A stretch of 64,000 nucleotides of DNA from Mycolicibacterium frederiksbergense (lineage in GTDB: Bacteria > Actinomycetota > Actinomycetes > Mycobacteriales > Mycobacteriaceae), in the NCBI RefSeq assembly GCF_012223425.1, contig NZ_CP038799.1, positions 806,001-870,000 on the forward strand. The letters are read 5' to 3'. The notes under the pieces were generated by a model, which was not told the DNA's origin, did no database searches, and saw nothing but the letters and a program-made list of their open reading frames with translations. This document shows positions 43,523-52,510 of the stretch, piece after piece; position 1 is the stretch's first letter, and every line of letters begins with the position of its first letter. The position numbers and the translations under genes are program-made.

Positions 43523-44674
43523 ATGGGCGTCGAGTTCCGAATCTCCAGAAACGACCAGAAGCCGATCGAAGACTTCCTAGGCCGCCGGTCGGACGGCGTC
43601 ACCGCCGTCAGCCTTGACACCAAGGCGGGTCCCACACAGTTCAACGTGGCCCGAGCCGCGCGCGAAGCAAACGTTGCCGTGTACTGGGAGCCCGGCACCG
43701 AGCGCCTTGCAAGCATCGGCTACAACCACGACCAGCATCCCTTGTGGGGAGGTCAGCCGTTCGACCCCGCGGCCCTCGCCACGTCATCCGACGAAAGCGA
43801 CCGCCTGGTCGAGGCCACCATCGCCGCTCACCCCGAAACTGTCACCCATGTGACAGCCCCACACTTCTATGCCAACGACGCCACGGCAGCCCGGCTCAAC
43901 GTGGCACTTGCAGAGCGCACCCACGAGCTTCACCGCGCGCAGCCGACCCGCGCAATCCTGACCATCTCAGCCCGAAACGCCGTCCATCTCATCGTCGATT
44001 TGGACCTCGCCGCGGAGTATGCACGCGCAGGCGTGGAAGCGATCGAGATCCGCCTCTCCCCCTTTGGGGGCGAAGATGTGAGCCTGCCACGAATCCGAAA
44101 CGCCTACGCAGTACTGGAGATGTTCCGGTCCCAAGGCATGCGCGTCACGGTCGGACACTGCGGAACGATTGGCTTGGTTGCCGTTGCAATGGGACACGCC
44201 GACGCTCACTCCCTTGGTGTCGGCTACCTGGAAAAGGTCGATCACTCCGCTGCGATCAACCGGCAGGCACGCCCACCAGCGGCAGACGCTGAGCGCCGCG
44301 GCCCCACCGCCGGCGTCTACCTGCCCGGAATCGCGGCCACGGTCCCCCGCAAGCTGGCTACCGCGCTTCTCGAAAACCGCGAGATCCGAAGCCGACTGGC
44401 GTGCCGCACGGGCACCTGTCGCAACAGCATCCTCGAGCCCGTTGAGTCCGCGCGCATGCATTATGTGCATTCGCGTGCCGCCGAGATGGCCAGCCTGCTG
44501 GCTCGCCCGAAGCCATGGCGCGCGACGCTCGAAACCGAACGGCTGGCTGAACGGCTGCAGCTACGGGAACGAGTCAACAAACACTGCTTGCCGTCCGGGG
44601 TATCCAAGATCGAAACACGCACCCTGCGTAGCCTTCTGGACATCTTCGAGGACCGCCAGCAGGCCGCATCCTAA
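43523..44674 (+). CDS. unrecognised protein, possible TIM-barrel enzyme, divergent from RES/Xre
   Basis: 383 residues. Alternating strand/helix pattern is clear: AILTISARNAVHLIVDLDLAAEY, GVEAIEIRLSPFGGEDVSL, MRVTVGHCGTIGLVAVAMG and AHSLGVGYLEKVDH, like successive units of a barrel with Asp, Glu and His at strand ends. The last 110 residues are helical and basic with a Cys pair (RLACRTGTCRNSI). I know no named family for it. ATG 43523 has GGAGG 7 nt upstream (ATG 43517 is too close). It shares a promoter region with the toxin-antitoxin pair, so a linked role in defence or stability is possible. Confidence 0.7.
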   Translation: MGVEFRISRNDQKPIEDFLGRRSDGVTAVSLDTKAGPTQFNVARAAREANVAVYWEPGTERLASIGYNHDQHPLWGGQPFDPAALATSSDESDRLVEATIAAHPETVTHVTAPHFYANDATAARLNVALAERTHELHRAQPTRAILTISARNAVHLIVDLDLAAEYARAGVEAIEIRLSPFGGEDVSLPRIRNAYAVLEMFRSQGMRVTVGHCGTIGLVAVAMGHADAHSLGVGYLEKVDHSAAINRQARPPAADAERRGPTAGVYLPGIAATVPRKLATALLENREIRSRLACRTGTCRNSILEPVESARMHYVHSRAAEMASLLARPKPWRATLETERLAERLQLRERVNKHCLPSGVSKIETRTLRSLLDIFEDRQQAAS

Positions 44675-44801
44675 CTAGATCGCGACACGCGTAGCTCTCA
44701 CGGTCGCAATCACCGTCGACACGGTTAGTCGCCGGGCAAGAACACGCTGGGACACCTTCTAGTCCCAGTGCGTTGGCGAGCGAGTCATGGCCGCGTGCGT
44801 A

Positions 44802-45455
44802 TCAGGGAAGCCAGTACGCGGGCAGTGATTGCATGTGATCCTTGTCGCCGTGCTCTAGTGCAGTCAGTTCTTCGATAGCCGAAGGTCCTTCAAGACTCGA
44901 TAATCCGTTCGTCCAGGCCGCTATTCGGCTGCGGTACCAGCCACGCCAATTGACCTCCAGCCCCCCAGCGGCCAAACCGGCGTAGTACCAGGCGCCTTCC
45001 CAGTCACGCCACCGGCGACGGCCCTCAGCTGCCCGCTCAGCGAAATCCGTGAGCACGGGATTGCAGGCGATTGCCTCGGAGAACCTCAACGCAAATTCAG
45101 GTGTATCGGCGTCGACCACGACCATCGCCAGCTCGCTCTGGTCGCGGGAGTCGTTCACCTCCTGCAGGGCTGCGTACCAAGCATCCAGCGCCGTGCGCCA
45201 GCCCGAACCGGTATACCGTTCCCACGGCTGAACGTTCATTGTCGAAAGATTATGTACAGCAAGCAGATTGCTGTCTTCAAGGCTGGTCTCCGAAGCACCA
45301 CCAACTAGGGCCGCCGAGATGCCTTGACGCCAATTCGGATCCAGTGTTCCCGTGCGTGCATCCATAAGAATTGGCTTGAGCAGCATGCACCGTGCAAACC
45401 CGTATTGGTGGCGCGCACTTTGCTGCCGGAGCTCCCAAATGTACGAACTACTCAT
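44802..45455 (-). CDS. hypothetical protein downstream of an ESX-associated-like gene
   Basis: 217 residues starting at ATG 45455, 50 nt after the 45505-47877 gene. It has Trp-rich segments (WERYTGSGWRTALDAWYAAL, WRDWEGAWYYAGLAAGG, WYRSRIAAW) and no signal peptide or transmembrane helix. It looks like a soluble helical protein; same strand and spacing suggest the same operon as the secretion-associated genes. Not recognised. Confidence 0.55.
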   Translation of the reverse strand: MSSSYIWELRQQSARHQYGFARCMLLKPILMDARTGTLDPNWRQGISAALVGGASETSLEDSNLLAVHNLSTMNVQPWERYTGSGWRTALDAWYAALQEVNDSRDQSELAMVVVDADTPEFALRFSEAIACNPVLTDFAERAAEGRRRWRDWEGAWYYAGLAAGGLEVNWRGWYRSRIAAWTNGLSSLEGPSAIEELTALEHGDKDHMQSLPAYWLP

Positions 45456-45504
45456 GGCCGCGCTTGGTCCAGATCCTCTTCGACGCTCAGCACCGCGTCT
45501 TCGA

Positions 45505-47877
45505 TCAGTTCTCGGTGATGCCCATGTCGAGTGCGGTGGCGGCGTACACCATGTCGGGTAGCGGCAGTGGTCGCGTCGACCAGCCGCCGATGACTTCGGC
45601 TGTTCGCGCAACCAGCCAGTGCGCTCGGTACTTGCGCAGATCGTCGACAGTCTCACTGGGGTCTCTGCCGCCGCTCATGAAGCCGGGACGCGCCATTGCC
45701 ACATACACGTTGAAGTTCGGGGCCTCGGCATCGTAGGCCGCCCACTCCTGCGCGCTCGGCTCAAGAGGAGAACCGCGCATCGACCAGATCCGCCGAAACG
45801 CATCTGGAATCCCACCCTCCACGGCCACCGCCTGCGTGGTCGCAGCATTGAGCATGAGGGCACTGACCGCATTGACAATGCGGTCCTGATACACCGGATG
45901 AGCTTCCATCACACGCAGCAGCCGGGGATACATATCAGGCCACAACAAGCTCAAACGGTGCACATGCAGACCATCAAGGGTCGGCGGAGCGATGGGCCGC
46001 TCCCCCGGCCGCAGAAGCGGATTCGTCGCACGTGAGCATGACGGTGGATGCTCCACGCCCGCGTCGCGCAGCACGGTTACCGCGCCGGTGGTCGCCGCGG
46101 CCACCAGCCGCCAGCCAGTCTCGGAGCGGATACGCGCGTATTCGACGAGAACCCGCGCCGGATCGTGCCATCCGAACCACAGTTGGCGAAAGTGGTCGTC
46201 CACCAATGGATCTGTGGCCAGGACTCGTACCGAGCGTGGAACATAAACACCGGCCGGGATAAAGCTCGCACCGTCATTGGACGTGATCACCATTTCGGTC
46301 CCGCTCGGCGACCGAAAGACGCCGACCGCCCAGTCCATGCCAATGTAGTTCACCCACTCTGCGGCGTACTGAAGCTTCCACGCCAACTCCTTGGCGGCCG
46401 CCGCGTCGGCCGACTCCCGCCGCTCCCGCGCCGCCGCCGTCTGCCCCGTAGCCACCACACTCGCCGGGATCAGCGTCGCACCCCCTCCCGCGCTCGACGG
46501 CGGTGCCGTTGAGGATGGCGCATTGTTGCCGCCACCAATCGTTCCCGCCGGCATAGTCGGCACCGCCGGTGGAGGCACGAGCCCCGCCGGCGGCCCCATC
46601 GAACCCGGCGGCAGCATCATCGGTGCGGCGCTACCCATTCCAGCCCCTGCAGGGGCCGCTGGAGCCGCCGCGGCAACCATGCCCGGCTGCGCCGCTGCCG
46701 GCGGGACGCCGCCGCCAGCCGCGGCCGCGTGTGCAGCAGCACTGCCCGGCGACAGCGCCGGAGATGGAGTCGCCGGAGCTGGTGGCGGCATCGCCGGCAT
46801 CCCTCCGCTGATCCCGGCACCCGTGGACAAGCCGCGAGAGAACGCCGCCGCAGGAGAGCCCGCCCCGGCAGAGGCCGGCGTTCCACCAGCGGCCGGCAAT
46901 CCTCCTGCCGCACCAGGCATCCCGCCTAAACCACCGGTGGGCGGATTAGACGACAGACCGGACACGCCGCCACCCAGACCCCCCGGCATACCCGGCATCC
47001 CACCGGAGCCCATCCCGCCACCACTGCCCATGCCAGGCATCGACGGCACACCCCCACCGAGCGCCGACGCTTGTCGGGAGGGACCTGTTGGTGGCGGGGA
47101 GACTGCGTACTCGCCGCGATGACCAAAGTCCGTGCTGTCTTTGCTAACACCGGAAGCATCACCGGACTCGCCGGACTCACTAGGTCTTGGCGAGCTGCCG
47201 TCCTCGTACTCACTCCGTGTATTTGGGGCGACACTTGCATCGTCAGCGGCCCGCCCTGGCTTGGCATAGTCCCCACGGTGGCCGTCGTCTGCCGAGCTGT
47301 TGTCAAGAGCATCGATCAACGGAGGCGACGCGGGCGCGCCTCCGGCGCCGACCATCGCAGTCAGCGCCGAAATATTGGGCGCGCCTGGCCCATTGACTGC
47401 TGATTTGATCGCCGCACCCATTGCTTCTACGCCAAATGCGGTGCTGCGCCGTGCCGCAGCATGGTAGCGACGGACGATCTCAGCTTCGTCAGCATTAGGT
47501 CGCTGCGACTCGGCCTCTGCCAGAAGTACCAGGGCCGCGTGTCCCGCGGTGACCTCAGGGATCGCGGCGGCGACAGAGCCCGCAGCTGCGGACAGACGCC
47601 GGTAATAGTCTGCCCCGCCCGCAGCGGCGATCTCAGCCTGCTTCATTTTGAGGTGTCCGACTTCAAATCCCGTTGAGCGGGCGGCGGTTTCACGTGTTCG
47701 ATTATCGACGCGGAGCTGCTCTGCAGTAGCTTCCAGTCGTGCTGCTGTCGCCGCATGCGCTGCTGCGAGCTGCGTGAAAGAACCTGGATCAGGCATTTCG
47801 ATACCGCGTGTAATGATCAGACCCGCTATGCCGCTGCCAGCATTAGCCACCGCTGCCATAGAACTACCAGCCGTCAA
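45505..47877 (-). CDS. large Gly/Pro/Met-rich protein resembling ESX (type VII) secretion-associated proteins
   Basis: 790 residues in three parts. Residues 28-160 are a helical, WXG/EspB-like region (TAARLEATAEQLRVDNRTRE). Residues 190-480 are low complexity: acidic/Ser-rich, then many short GMPGMPGG and PPAAA repeats. Residues 490-790 are folded, with AKELAWKLQYAAEWVNYIGM, DWAVGVFRSPSGTEMVITSN and later helices; this part recalls the C-terminal domains of Rv3899c-like mycobacterial proteins, from memory. TTG 47877 overlaps the upstream stop; ATG 47859 or 47796 are alternatives. Likely a secreted or surface-associated partner of an ESX system. Confidence 0.6.
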   Translation of the reverse strand: MTAGSSMAAVANAGSGIAGLIITRGIEMPDPGSFTQLAAAHAATAARLEATAEQLRVDNRTRETAARSTGFEVGHLKMKQAEIAAAGGADYYRRLSAAAGSVAAAIPEVTAGHAALVLLAEAESQRPNADEAEIVRRYHAAARRSTAFGVEAMGAAIKSAVNGPGAPNISALTAMVGAGGAPASPPLIDALDNSSADDGHRGDYAKPGRAADDASVAPNTRSEYEDGSSPRPSESGESGDASGVSKDSTDFGHRGEYAVSPPPTGPSRQASALGGGVPSMPGMGSGGGMGSGGMPGMPGGLGGGVSGLSSNPPTGGLGGMPGAAGGLPAAGGTPASAGAGSPAAAFSRGLSTGAGISGGMPAMPPPAPATPSPALSPGSAAAHAAAAGGGVPPAAAQPGMVAAAAPAAPAGAGMGSAAPMMLPPGSMGPPAGLVPPPAVPTMPAGTIGGGNNAPSSTAPPSSAGGGATLIPASVVATGQTAAARERRESADAAAAKELAWKLQYAAEWVNYIGMDWAVGVFRSPSGTEMVITSNDGASFIPAGVYVPRSVRVLATDPLVDDHFRQLWFGWHDPARVLVEYARIRSETGWRLVAAATTGAVTVLRDAGVEHPPSCSRATNPLLRPGERPIAPPTLDGLHVHRLSLLWPDMYPRLLRVMEAHPVYQDRIVNAVSALMLNAATTQAVAVEGGIPDAFRRIWSMRGSPLEPSAQEWAAYDAEAPNFNVYVAMARPGFMSGGRDPSETVDDLRKYRAHWLVARTAEVIGGWSTRPLPLPDMVYAATALDMGITEN

Positions 47878-48155
47878 AGATGGCTGACGGCGGTCAGCGC
47901 ATCAGCGTTATCGGCGTCGATCTGCACGAGATTTGCAGTTGCTTGCCGGTGGGCGGTGTAACCGGACGTCAGCCTTTGATCTACGGCTGCTATCAGGGCC
48001 GCGCCCTGACGCGCGGCCAATTCGAAATCGGCTACAACTTGGGACAGGGCCGGGGCCGTTGTGGTGTTGGACTCGGTGGGAGCGCCCACTACCGGTGCAT
48101 CTGTGTTGGCGGATTGCGCCATCGCTGCGTCAAGGTCAATACGCCGCATGCTCAT
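47874..48155 (-). CDS. small helical protein of the ESX-like operon
   Basis: 93 residues, predicted as two helices (LSQVVADFELAARQGAALIAA and RLTSGYTAHRQATANLVQID), the size and layout of WXG100-like proteins, although no W-x-G is present. ATG 48155 overlaps the upstream stop (ATGA) with AAGGAG nearby. It probably works with the large protein encoded next. Confidence 0.55.
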   Translation of the reverse strand: MSMRRIDLDAAMAQSANTDAPVVGAPTESNTTTAPALSQVVADFELAARQGAALIAAVDQRLTSGYTAHRQATANLVQIDADNADALTAVSHL

Positions 48156-48712
48156 TCTCCTTTGCAAATGGTGGTGATCTTTCTTGCCGCCGCCGACGCG
48201 CGGTCGAATGCTGCGTTGGAAATGGCAGCGGGGAGCCGCCTGGTATCAGCGTCAAGCGTGTCCAGGAGTCCGCTGCGATACGCCGCGATGGCCTCAGCGA
48301 GCTGGGCCGGCGTAGAAGAATCAACCGCCGATCGCATTGCCTCGAGTTCGACGAGCGCCGAGGCTTGCGCGCGGGTGAGAGCTGCAACGGTGATTGGATC
48401 GTCCCATCGCGGGGGCGCCTCCAGGAACGGACGTCGGTCACGGGCAATTGCCTCTGTGGCCGTCACTGCGACGCTGCACGCATCAGCTCCTCCGGCGGTC
48501 TTCTGTTCGGTAGGCGGTGCGAGCGGTGCCGTTTCCACTGATCGTGCCGGGGGCGCGTGCGGCGCTGGTGAACCGAACAAGGCAAGCGCACTGAGAACCA
48601 CTGCCACCACTCCCAACAGAAGCGCTAGCCAGGAAACCCAACTCCGCGACGTACCTGCGGCTGGTGGCGTGCCCACACTCATGTGACTCACCGTAACCTC
48701 GTCCGCCGACAT
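48152..48712 (-). CDS. membrane-anchored protein of the ESX-like operon
   Basis: 186 residues. One transmembrane segment (WVSWLALLLGVVAVVLSALALF, about residues 25-46) precedes a Pro/Ala linker and an exported helical domain with two Cys (ADACSVAV and TICKGE), which may form a disulphide. GGAG lies 10 nt before ATG 48712; ATG 48682 is an alternative. First gene of the minus-strand operon, driven from the region interrupted by IS256. Confidence 0.6.
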   Translation of the reverse strand: MSADEVTVSHMSVGTPPAAGTSRSWVSWLALLLGVVAVVLSALALFGSPAPHAPPARSVETAPLAPPTEQKTAGGADACSVAVTATEAIARDRRPFLEAPPRWDDPITVAALTRAQASALVELEAMRSAVDSSTPAQLAEAIAAYRSGLLDTLDADTRRLPAAISNAAFDRASAAARKITTICKGE

Positions 48713-48759
48713 CCACCACTCCGCTAGCACATTTTAATCAACTGTATAAGCGCACGTCG

Positions 48760-48777
48760 TGTTGCCTATAAGCAACA
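48760..48777. promoter_or_regulatory. small palindrome near the start of the ESX-like operon
   Basis: TGTTGC-CTATAA-GCAACA, 48 bp upstream of ATG 48712. Possible operator or -10 containing site; nothing else supports it. Confidence 0.35.
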
Positions 48778-48833
48778 TCTGGCAAATCTCGTTACACGCT
48801 CCTAGTTCCCAGCTCGACTCGTAGAAGATCGGC

Positions 48834-48850
48834 ATCAAGACAGTCTTGAT
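48834..48850. promoter_or_regulatory. 17-bp palindrome, operator copy 1
   Basis: ATCAAGACAGTCTTGAT is a perfect palindrome about a central A. An identical second copy began 40 bp to the right (48874) and is now split by the IS256 element: ATCAAGACAG at 48874-48883 and TCTTGAT at 51834-51840. Both lie in the former divergent promoter between 48712 and 51864. Confidence 0.65.
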
Positions 48851-49765
48851 ATCTGGTCGCCCGCTGCCTTAACATCAAGACAGGGGACTGTGGATTTATC
48901 GGTGTTTCCGGCCTGACACGCTGAGCGTTGCTCGGCGGGGAAGGTGCCGTGATGACGACACTGGATGATGTGGCGAAGAAGAAGCAGGCTGAGCAGTCCG
49001 CAGAGCAGCAGGCCGCAGTCGAGCTGGTGCGGCTGGCCCAGGAACAGGGACTGTCGCTGACCGGGCCCGATGGGCTGCTCAAACAGCTCACCAAGACGGT
49101 GCTCGAGACCGCGCTCAACGAAGAGATGACCGAGCACCTCGGCTATGAGAAACATGATCCGCCCGACGCGGGGCCGGGCAACATCCGCAACGGCACTCGG
49201 GCCAAGACGGTGTTGACCGACACCACCGGCGCAGTCGAGATCGACGTGCCGCGGGATCGGGCAGCGACCTTCGAACCTCAGATCGTCAAGAAGCGCCAAC
49301 GCCGACTGTCCGGTGTCGACGAGGTTGTGCTGTCGCTGTATGCCAAAGGCCTGACCACCGGGGAGATTTCGGCGCACTTCGCCGAAATCTACGGTGCCTC
49401 GGTGTCGAAAGAGACGATCAGCCGGATCACCGACAAGGTGATCGAAGAGATGAATGACTGGTCGGTGCGGCCGCTGGACGAGACCTACGCCGCGATCTTC
49501 ATCGACGCAATCGTGGTGAAAGTTCGCGACGGCCAGGTCGCCAACCGGCCGTTCTACGCCGCCATCGGGGTCACCCTGGCCGGAGAACGCGACATCTTGG
49601 GGTTGTGGGCCGGCACCGGAGGCGAAGGCGCGAAGTTCTGGATGAGCGTGCTCACCGACCTACGCAACCGCGGGGTCAAGGACGTGTTCTTCGTGGTCTG
49701 CGACGGACTCAAGGGGTTGCCGGAGGTGGTCAGCAACGTCTGGCCGCAAGCAATCGTGCAGACGT

Positions 49766-50008
49766 CATCTATTAACAATGGACGAGCCGGGATGGTCTCG
49801 GCGTTCACCTGCACCACCACGGGCAGGACCTGTGCAAACGCGTCACCTTCGAGGTCCACATGCAGACCCGTCCGCCCGTGGTGGCTGCGGGGCATGGACC
49901 GGCCAGCGAGAGCAGCACCACCGGTATCAGCGGTGAGTGCCGAGATGAGGTTCCGGGCACGCCCCGTCATTGCAGCGTGAACTTTCGGATCGAAGGGATC
50001 TGACTGCA
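49766..50008 (+). ncRNA. putative bridge RNA region of IS110
   Basis: Non-coding left end between the IS110 boundary and the transposase, where IS110-group elements encode the bridge RNA that pairs with donor and target DNA. A stem can form between GGTCCA (49853-49858) and TGGACC (49895-49900). TGCAGAC at 49861-49867, inside that structure, equals the 7 nt just before the insertion point (49757-49763) and could be a target guide. Confidence 0.45.
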
Positions 50009-51229
50009 GTGATTCAGGATAGTCCGGACGGTGGGAAACGTTTCTGGTGCGGCATCGATTGGGGCGGACGCTCCCATCACCTCTGCGTCCTCGACGACGA
50101 CGGCCAACAGCTCCTCAGCCGCAAAATCGCGCACACCGTCGACGGTCTGATGGCCCTGGTCGAGGTGATCGCTTCGTTGGCCGGCTCAGTGCTCATCGCT
50201 ATCGAACGCGCCGAGGGCTTGCTTGTCGAACATCTCCAACAGCAATGCGAAGCTGAAATCTATTGCGTATCACCGAAGATCTCGGCTCGGGCCCGTGAAC
50301 GGTATCGGATGGCGGCAGCAAAATCCGACGAGTTCGACGCCTACGTGCTGGCCGACACGTTGCGTCACCAGCATGCCCAGTGGCGGCCGTTAGCCACCCC
50401 GTCGCCGGTCCTTGCCGAGCTGACCGCGATCAGTCGCGACCGTCAACGCATCCTCGACATGCAGGTCGACACCGAAAACCGGCTGCGTTCGATCTTGGAG
50501 GCCTACCATCCCGCGCCATTGCACCTGTTCTCCTCACTGGACCGTGACATCACCCTGGCCTTCATCCAGACCTATCCCACGCCCGCGCAAGCGGGCAGGA
50601 TCACCGCGACGCGGATGGGTGGATTCACCGGCCGTCACGGCTATAGCGGCCGCCAGAAGCCCGAAGCGCTCATCGAGCGCATGCAGCCGCACCTTTTGTC
50701 CGCTAGCGAAGGCACTGTGGCCGGTAAAGCGGTGGCGGCGAAAGCATTCACCGAACAACTCGCCTTGCTCAACACCCACTTACGAGGCCACGACAAGCGT
50801 CTACGTGAACTACTCGACGCTCACCCCGACACCCACATCTTCACCAGCTTCCCCGGTATCGGACCCGTCACCGCCGCAGTGCTGATCTCGGAGATGGGTG
50901 AAGAGCGCACCCGGTTTCCCTCGCCGTCGTCGCTGCTGGCCGACACCGGTTTGGCGCCAGTTACCAAGGCCTCCGGGCGCACACGGCAGGTTCGGTTCCG
51001 TTACGCCGCTAACCGCCGCATGCGGCACGCCATTGACTGGTGGATGTTCGTCGCCACCCGTGAAGATCCGTGGTCGGCCGAGATTTACCAGCAGGCCCGT
51101 GCTGCCGGCCATGCCCACCATCGAGCGTTACGCGGTCTCGGTGCTCGTTGGGTGCGGATCCTGTGGCGCTGCTGGCAAGACCACACCGCTTACGACCCGG
51201 CAGTTCATCACCGCCCGACCGCGGCCTAA
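50009..51229 (+). CDS. IS110-family transposase (DEDD recombinase)
   Basis: About 406 residues. N-terminal RuvC-like DEDD domain: FWCGIDWGGRSHHLCVLDD, LIAIERAEG and AAKSDEFDAYVLADTLR. C-terminal Transposase_20 domain: FTSFPGIGPVTAAVLISEMG and LADTGLAPVTKASGRT with the catalytic Ser. Intact. GTG 50009 fits the family N-terminus; the frame is open from TTG 49970. Confidence 0.88.
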   Translation: MIQDSPDGGKRFWCGIDWGGRSHHLCVLDDDGQQLLSRKIAHTVDGLMALVEVIASLAGSVLIAIERAEGLLVEHLQQQCEAEIYCVSPKISARARERYRMAAAKSDEFDAYVLADTLRHQHAQWRPLATPSPVLAELTAISRDRQRILDMQVDTENRLRSILEAYHPAPLHLFSSLDRDITLAFIQTYPTPAQAGRITATRMGGFTGRHGYSGRQKPEALIERMQPHLLSASEGTVAGKAVAAKAFTEQLALLNTHLRGHDKRLRELLDAHPDTHIFTSFPGIGPVTAAVLISEMGEERTRFPSPSSLLADTGLAPVTKASGRTRQVRFRYAANRRMRHAIDWWMFVATREDPWSAEIYQQARAAGHAHHRALRGLGARWVRILWRCWQDHTAYDPAVHHRPTAA

Positions 51230-51863
51230 CTGGTTTACAGAAGCGTCCCGCTGCAGGCAGCAAACAATCGCTGCAGCGCGAACGAACGCGTCCGGAATCA
51301 GAAGGTTGACAGCGGGAGTCTGCATTATTCACTTGATCCGCAACACTTTTCGGCTCACTTCGCGCAAGTACTGGGATGAGATCAAACGCGATATCAAACC
51401 GATCTACACCGCGGTCAACGCTACCGCGGCACGAGCAGCATTCGACGATCTGACCGAGAAATGGGGACAGCGTTACCCGGCGGTGATCCGGCTGTGGGAC
51501 ACCGCCTGGGCAGAGTTCATTCCGTTCCTGGACTACGACGTGGAGATCCGGCGGGTCATCTGCAGCACCAACGCCATCGAGTCGCTCAATGCGCGCTACC
51601 GCCGAGCGATCAAGGCCCGCGGTCACTTCCCCTCCGAACAGGCCGCGATGAAGTGCCTCTACCTGGTCACCAGATCGCTGGACCCAACCGGGGTGGGCAG
51701 GGCACGATGGATGATGCGGTGGAAGCCAGCGCTCAACGCGTTTGCGATCACGTTCGGCGACCGATTCCCGGCAGCCGAAACCTACTGATGGAAACCGCCG
51801 GAAACACCGTTAACGAGATAGACCCCAAGACAGTCTTGATGGAAAGGCTCGGGAGGTCCTGGC

Positions 51864-52130
51864 ATGGATGGTTACGACGCAGCGAGTGGTCGCGGTGACT
51901 TGGTGGTCTCAGTTGGAAGCGATGGCGTCGCACTTGGGGTGCGGCTGAGTCCGGCAGTGATGGATCTGCCCGCAGAGGAGTTGGCAACGCGGATTGTGCG
52001 GCTGAATACGCTGGCGTATCTGCGGTGTCAGTTGGCTATCGACCAGAGGGTACGGAGCGACGGCGGCGACCACTGCGCCCTTCGGTCAGCAGCGCAGGTC
52101 GCGGCGTACGCGCAGTCCATCGATTTCTGA
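51864..52130 (+). CDS. small protein of the ESX-like locus, right arm
   Basis: 88 residues: LVVSVGSDGVALGVRLSPAV, LPAEELATRIVRLNTLAYLR, a mixed fold like the small proteins encoded with EspL-type YbaB proteins at mycobacterial ESX loci. GGGAGG lies 7 nt before ATG 51864. It is the first gene of the rightward operon whose operator was cut by IS256. Confidence 0.55.
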   Translation: MDGYDAASGRGDLVVSVGSDGVALGVRLSPAVMDLPAEELATRIVRLNTLAYLRCQLAIDQRVRSDGGDHCALRSAAQVAAYAQSIDF

Positions 52131-52141
52131 GGGCTGGAGTC

Positions 52142-52432
52142 ATGGACTTTGCGGCAGGAGTAGCCACGCAGGTCGCGGATCGCATCGGACGCATTCGGGC
52201 CGCGGTGGACGAACTTCGACGGCGATCGCCGAGTACGGAAGTTCGAGTATCGAGCGCGGGCGGCGAAGTAGTGGTGTCAGTCGATCGCCATGGCCGGCTA
52301 ATGTCCCTGCAGCTGGCGCCGGGCTCGACAGTTCGCTTCACCTGCGAAGCTCTGGAACGTCTCATCAATGACACGCTGTGCGCGGCGGTGGAACTCGCAG
52401 CGCAGCCCGATCGACAGCTGGTCTCTGCATAA
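52142..52432 (+). CDS. YbaB/EbfC-like protein (EspL-like)
   Basis: 96 residues with a long N-terminal helix (FAAGVATQVADRIGRIRAAV) and a three-strand sheet TEVRVSSAGGEVVVSVDRHG, LMSLQLAPGS, then a C-terminal helix CEALERLINDTLCAAVELA. This is the YbaB/EbfC fold, which includes EspL of the ESX-1 locus. GGAG precedes ATG 52142. Probably a chaperone-like or nucleoid-type partner. Confidence 0.65.
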   Translation: MDFAAGVATQVADRIGRIRAAVDELRRRSPSTEVRVSSAGGEVVVSVDRHGRLMSLQLAPGSTVRFTCEALERLINDTLCAAVELAAQPDRQLVSA

Positions 52433-52510
52433 GCCGATCCGGCAGGGCAGTTGGAGGCCATCAACACATTCTGGAAGAATCCTAATCACCGGATTACTGC
52501 AACACGTCCG

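Larger units (their letters stand above)
49766..51321 (+). mobile_element. IS110-family insertion sequence inside IS256
   Basis: About 1556 bp placed between the codons for Thr and Cys of the IS256 transposase. As usual for IS110 there are no terminal inverted repeats and no clear target duplication; a single T (or GT) is shared at the junction. The long 5' non-coding region (243 bp) and short 3' one (92 bp) fit the IS110 group. Confidence 0.82.
48952..51788 (+). pseudogene. IS256-family transposase, split by IS110
   Basis: N-terminal part 48952-49765 ends ...WPQAIVQT; the C-terminal part resumes at 51322 with CIIHLIRNTFRLTSRKY and runs to FPAAETY at 51788. Joined, the frame has no other lesion, and the catalytic region is complete (AIFIDAIVVKVRDGQ, VCDGLKGLPE, NAIESLNARYRR). 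It was active until the IS110 insertion. Confidence 0.9.
48884..51825 (+). mobile_element. IS256-family insertion sequence, interrupted by IS110
   Basis: Ends GGGACTGTGGATTTATCGG and, on the right, the complement of GGGTCTATCTCGTTAACGG, both leading into GTGTTTCC. A perfect 8-bp target duplication CAAGACAG flanks it (48876-48883 and 51826-51833). Without the nested IS110 it would be about 1386 bp. It is related to, but not the same as, the element at 14311. Confidence 0.93.

Noticed and set aside
46500..47060. Repetitive stretch considered as CRISPR or tandem DNA repeat
   Set aside because: Periodicity comes from codons of Met-Pro-Gly repeats in a coding region; no spacers. No CRISPR array is present anywhere in the window.
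46391..47122. 243-codon + strand frame rich in Pro and Gly
   Set aside because: Antisense mirror of the Gly/Pro repeats of the 45505-47877 gene.
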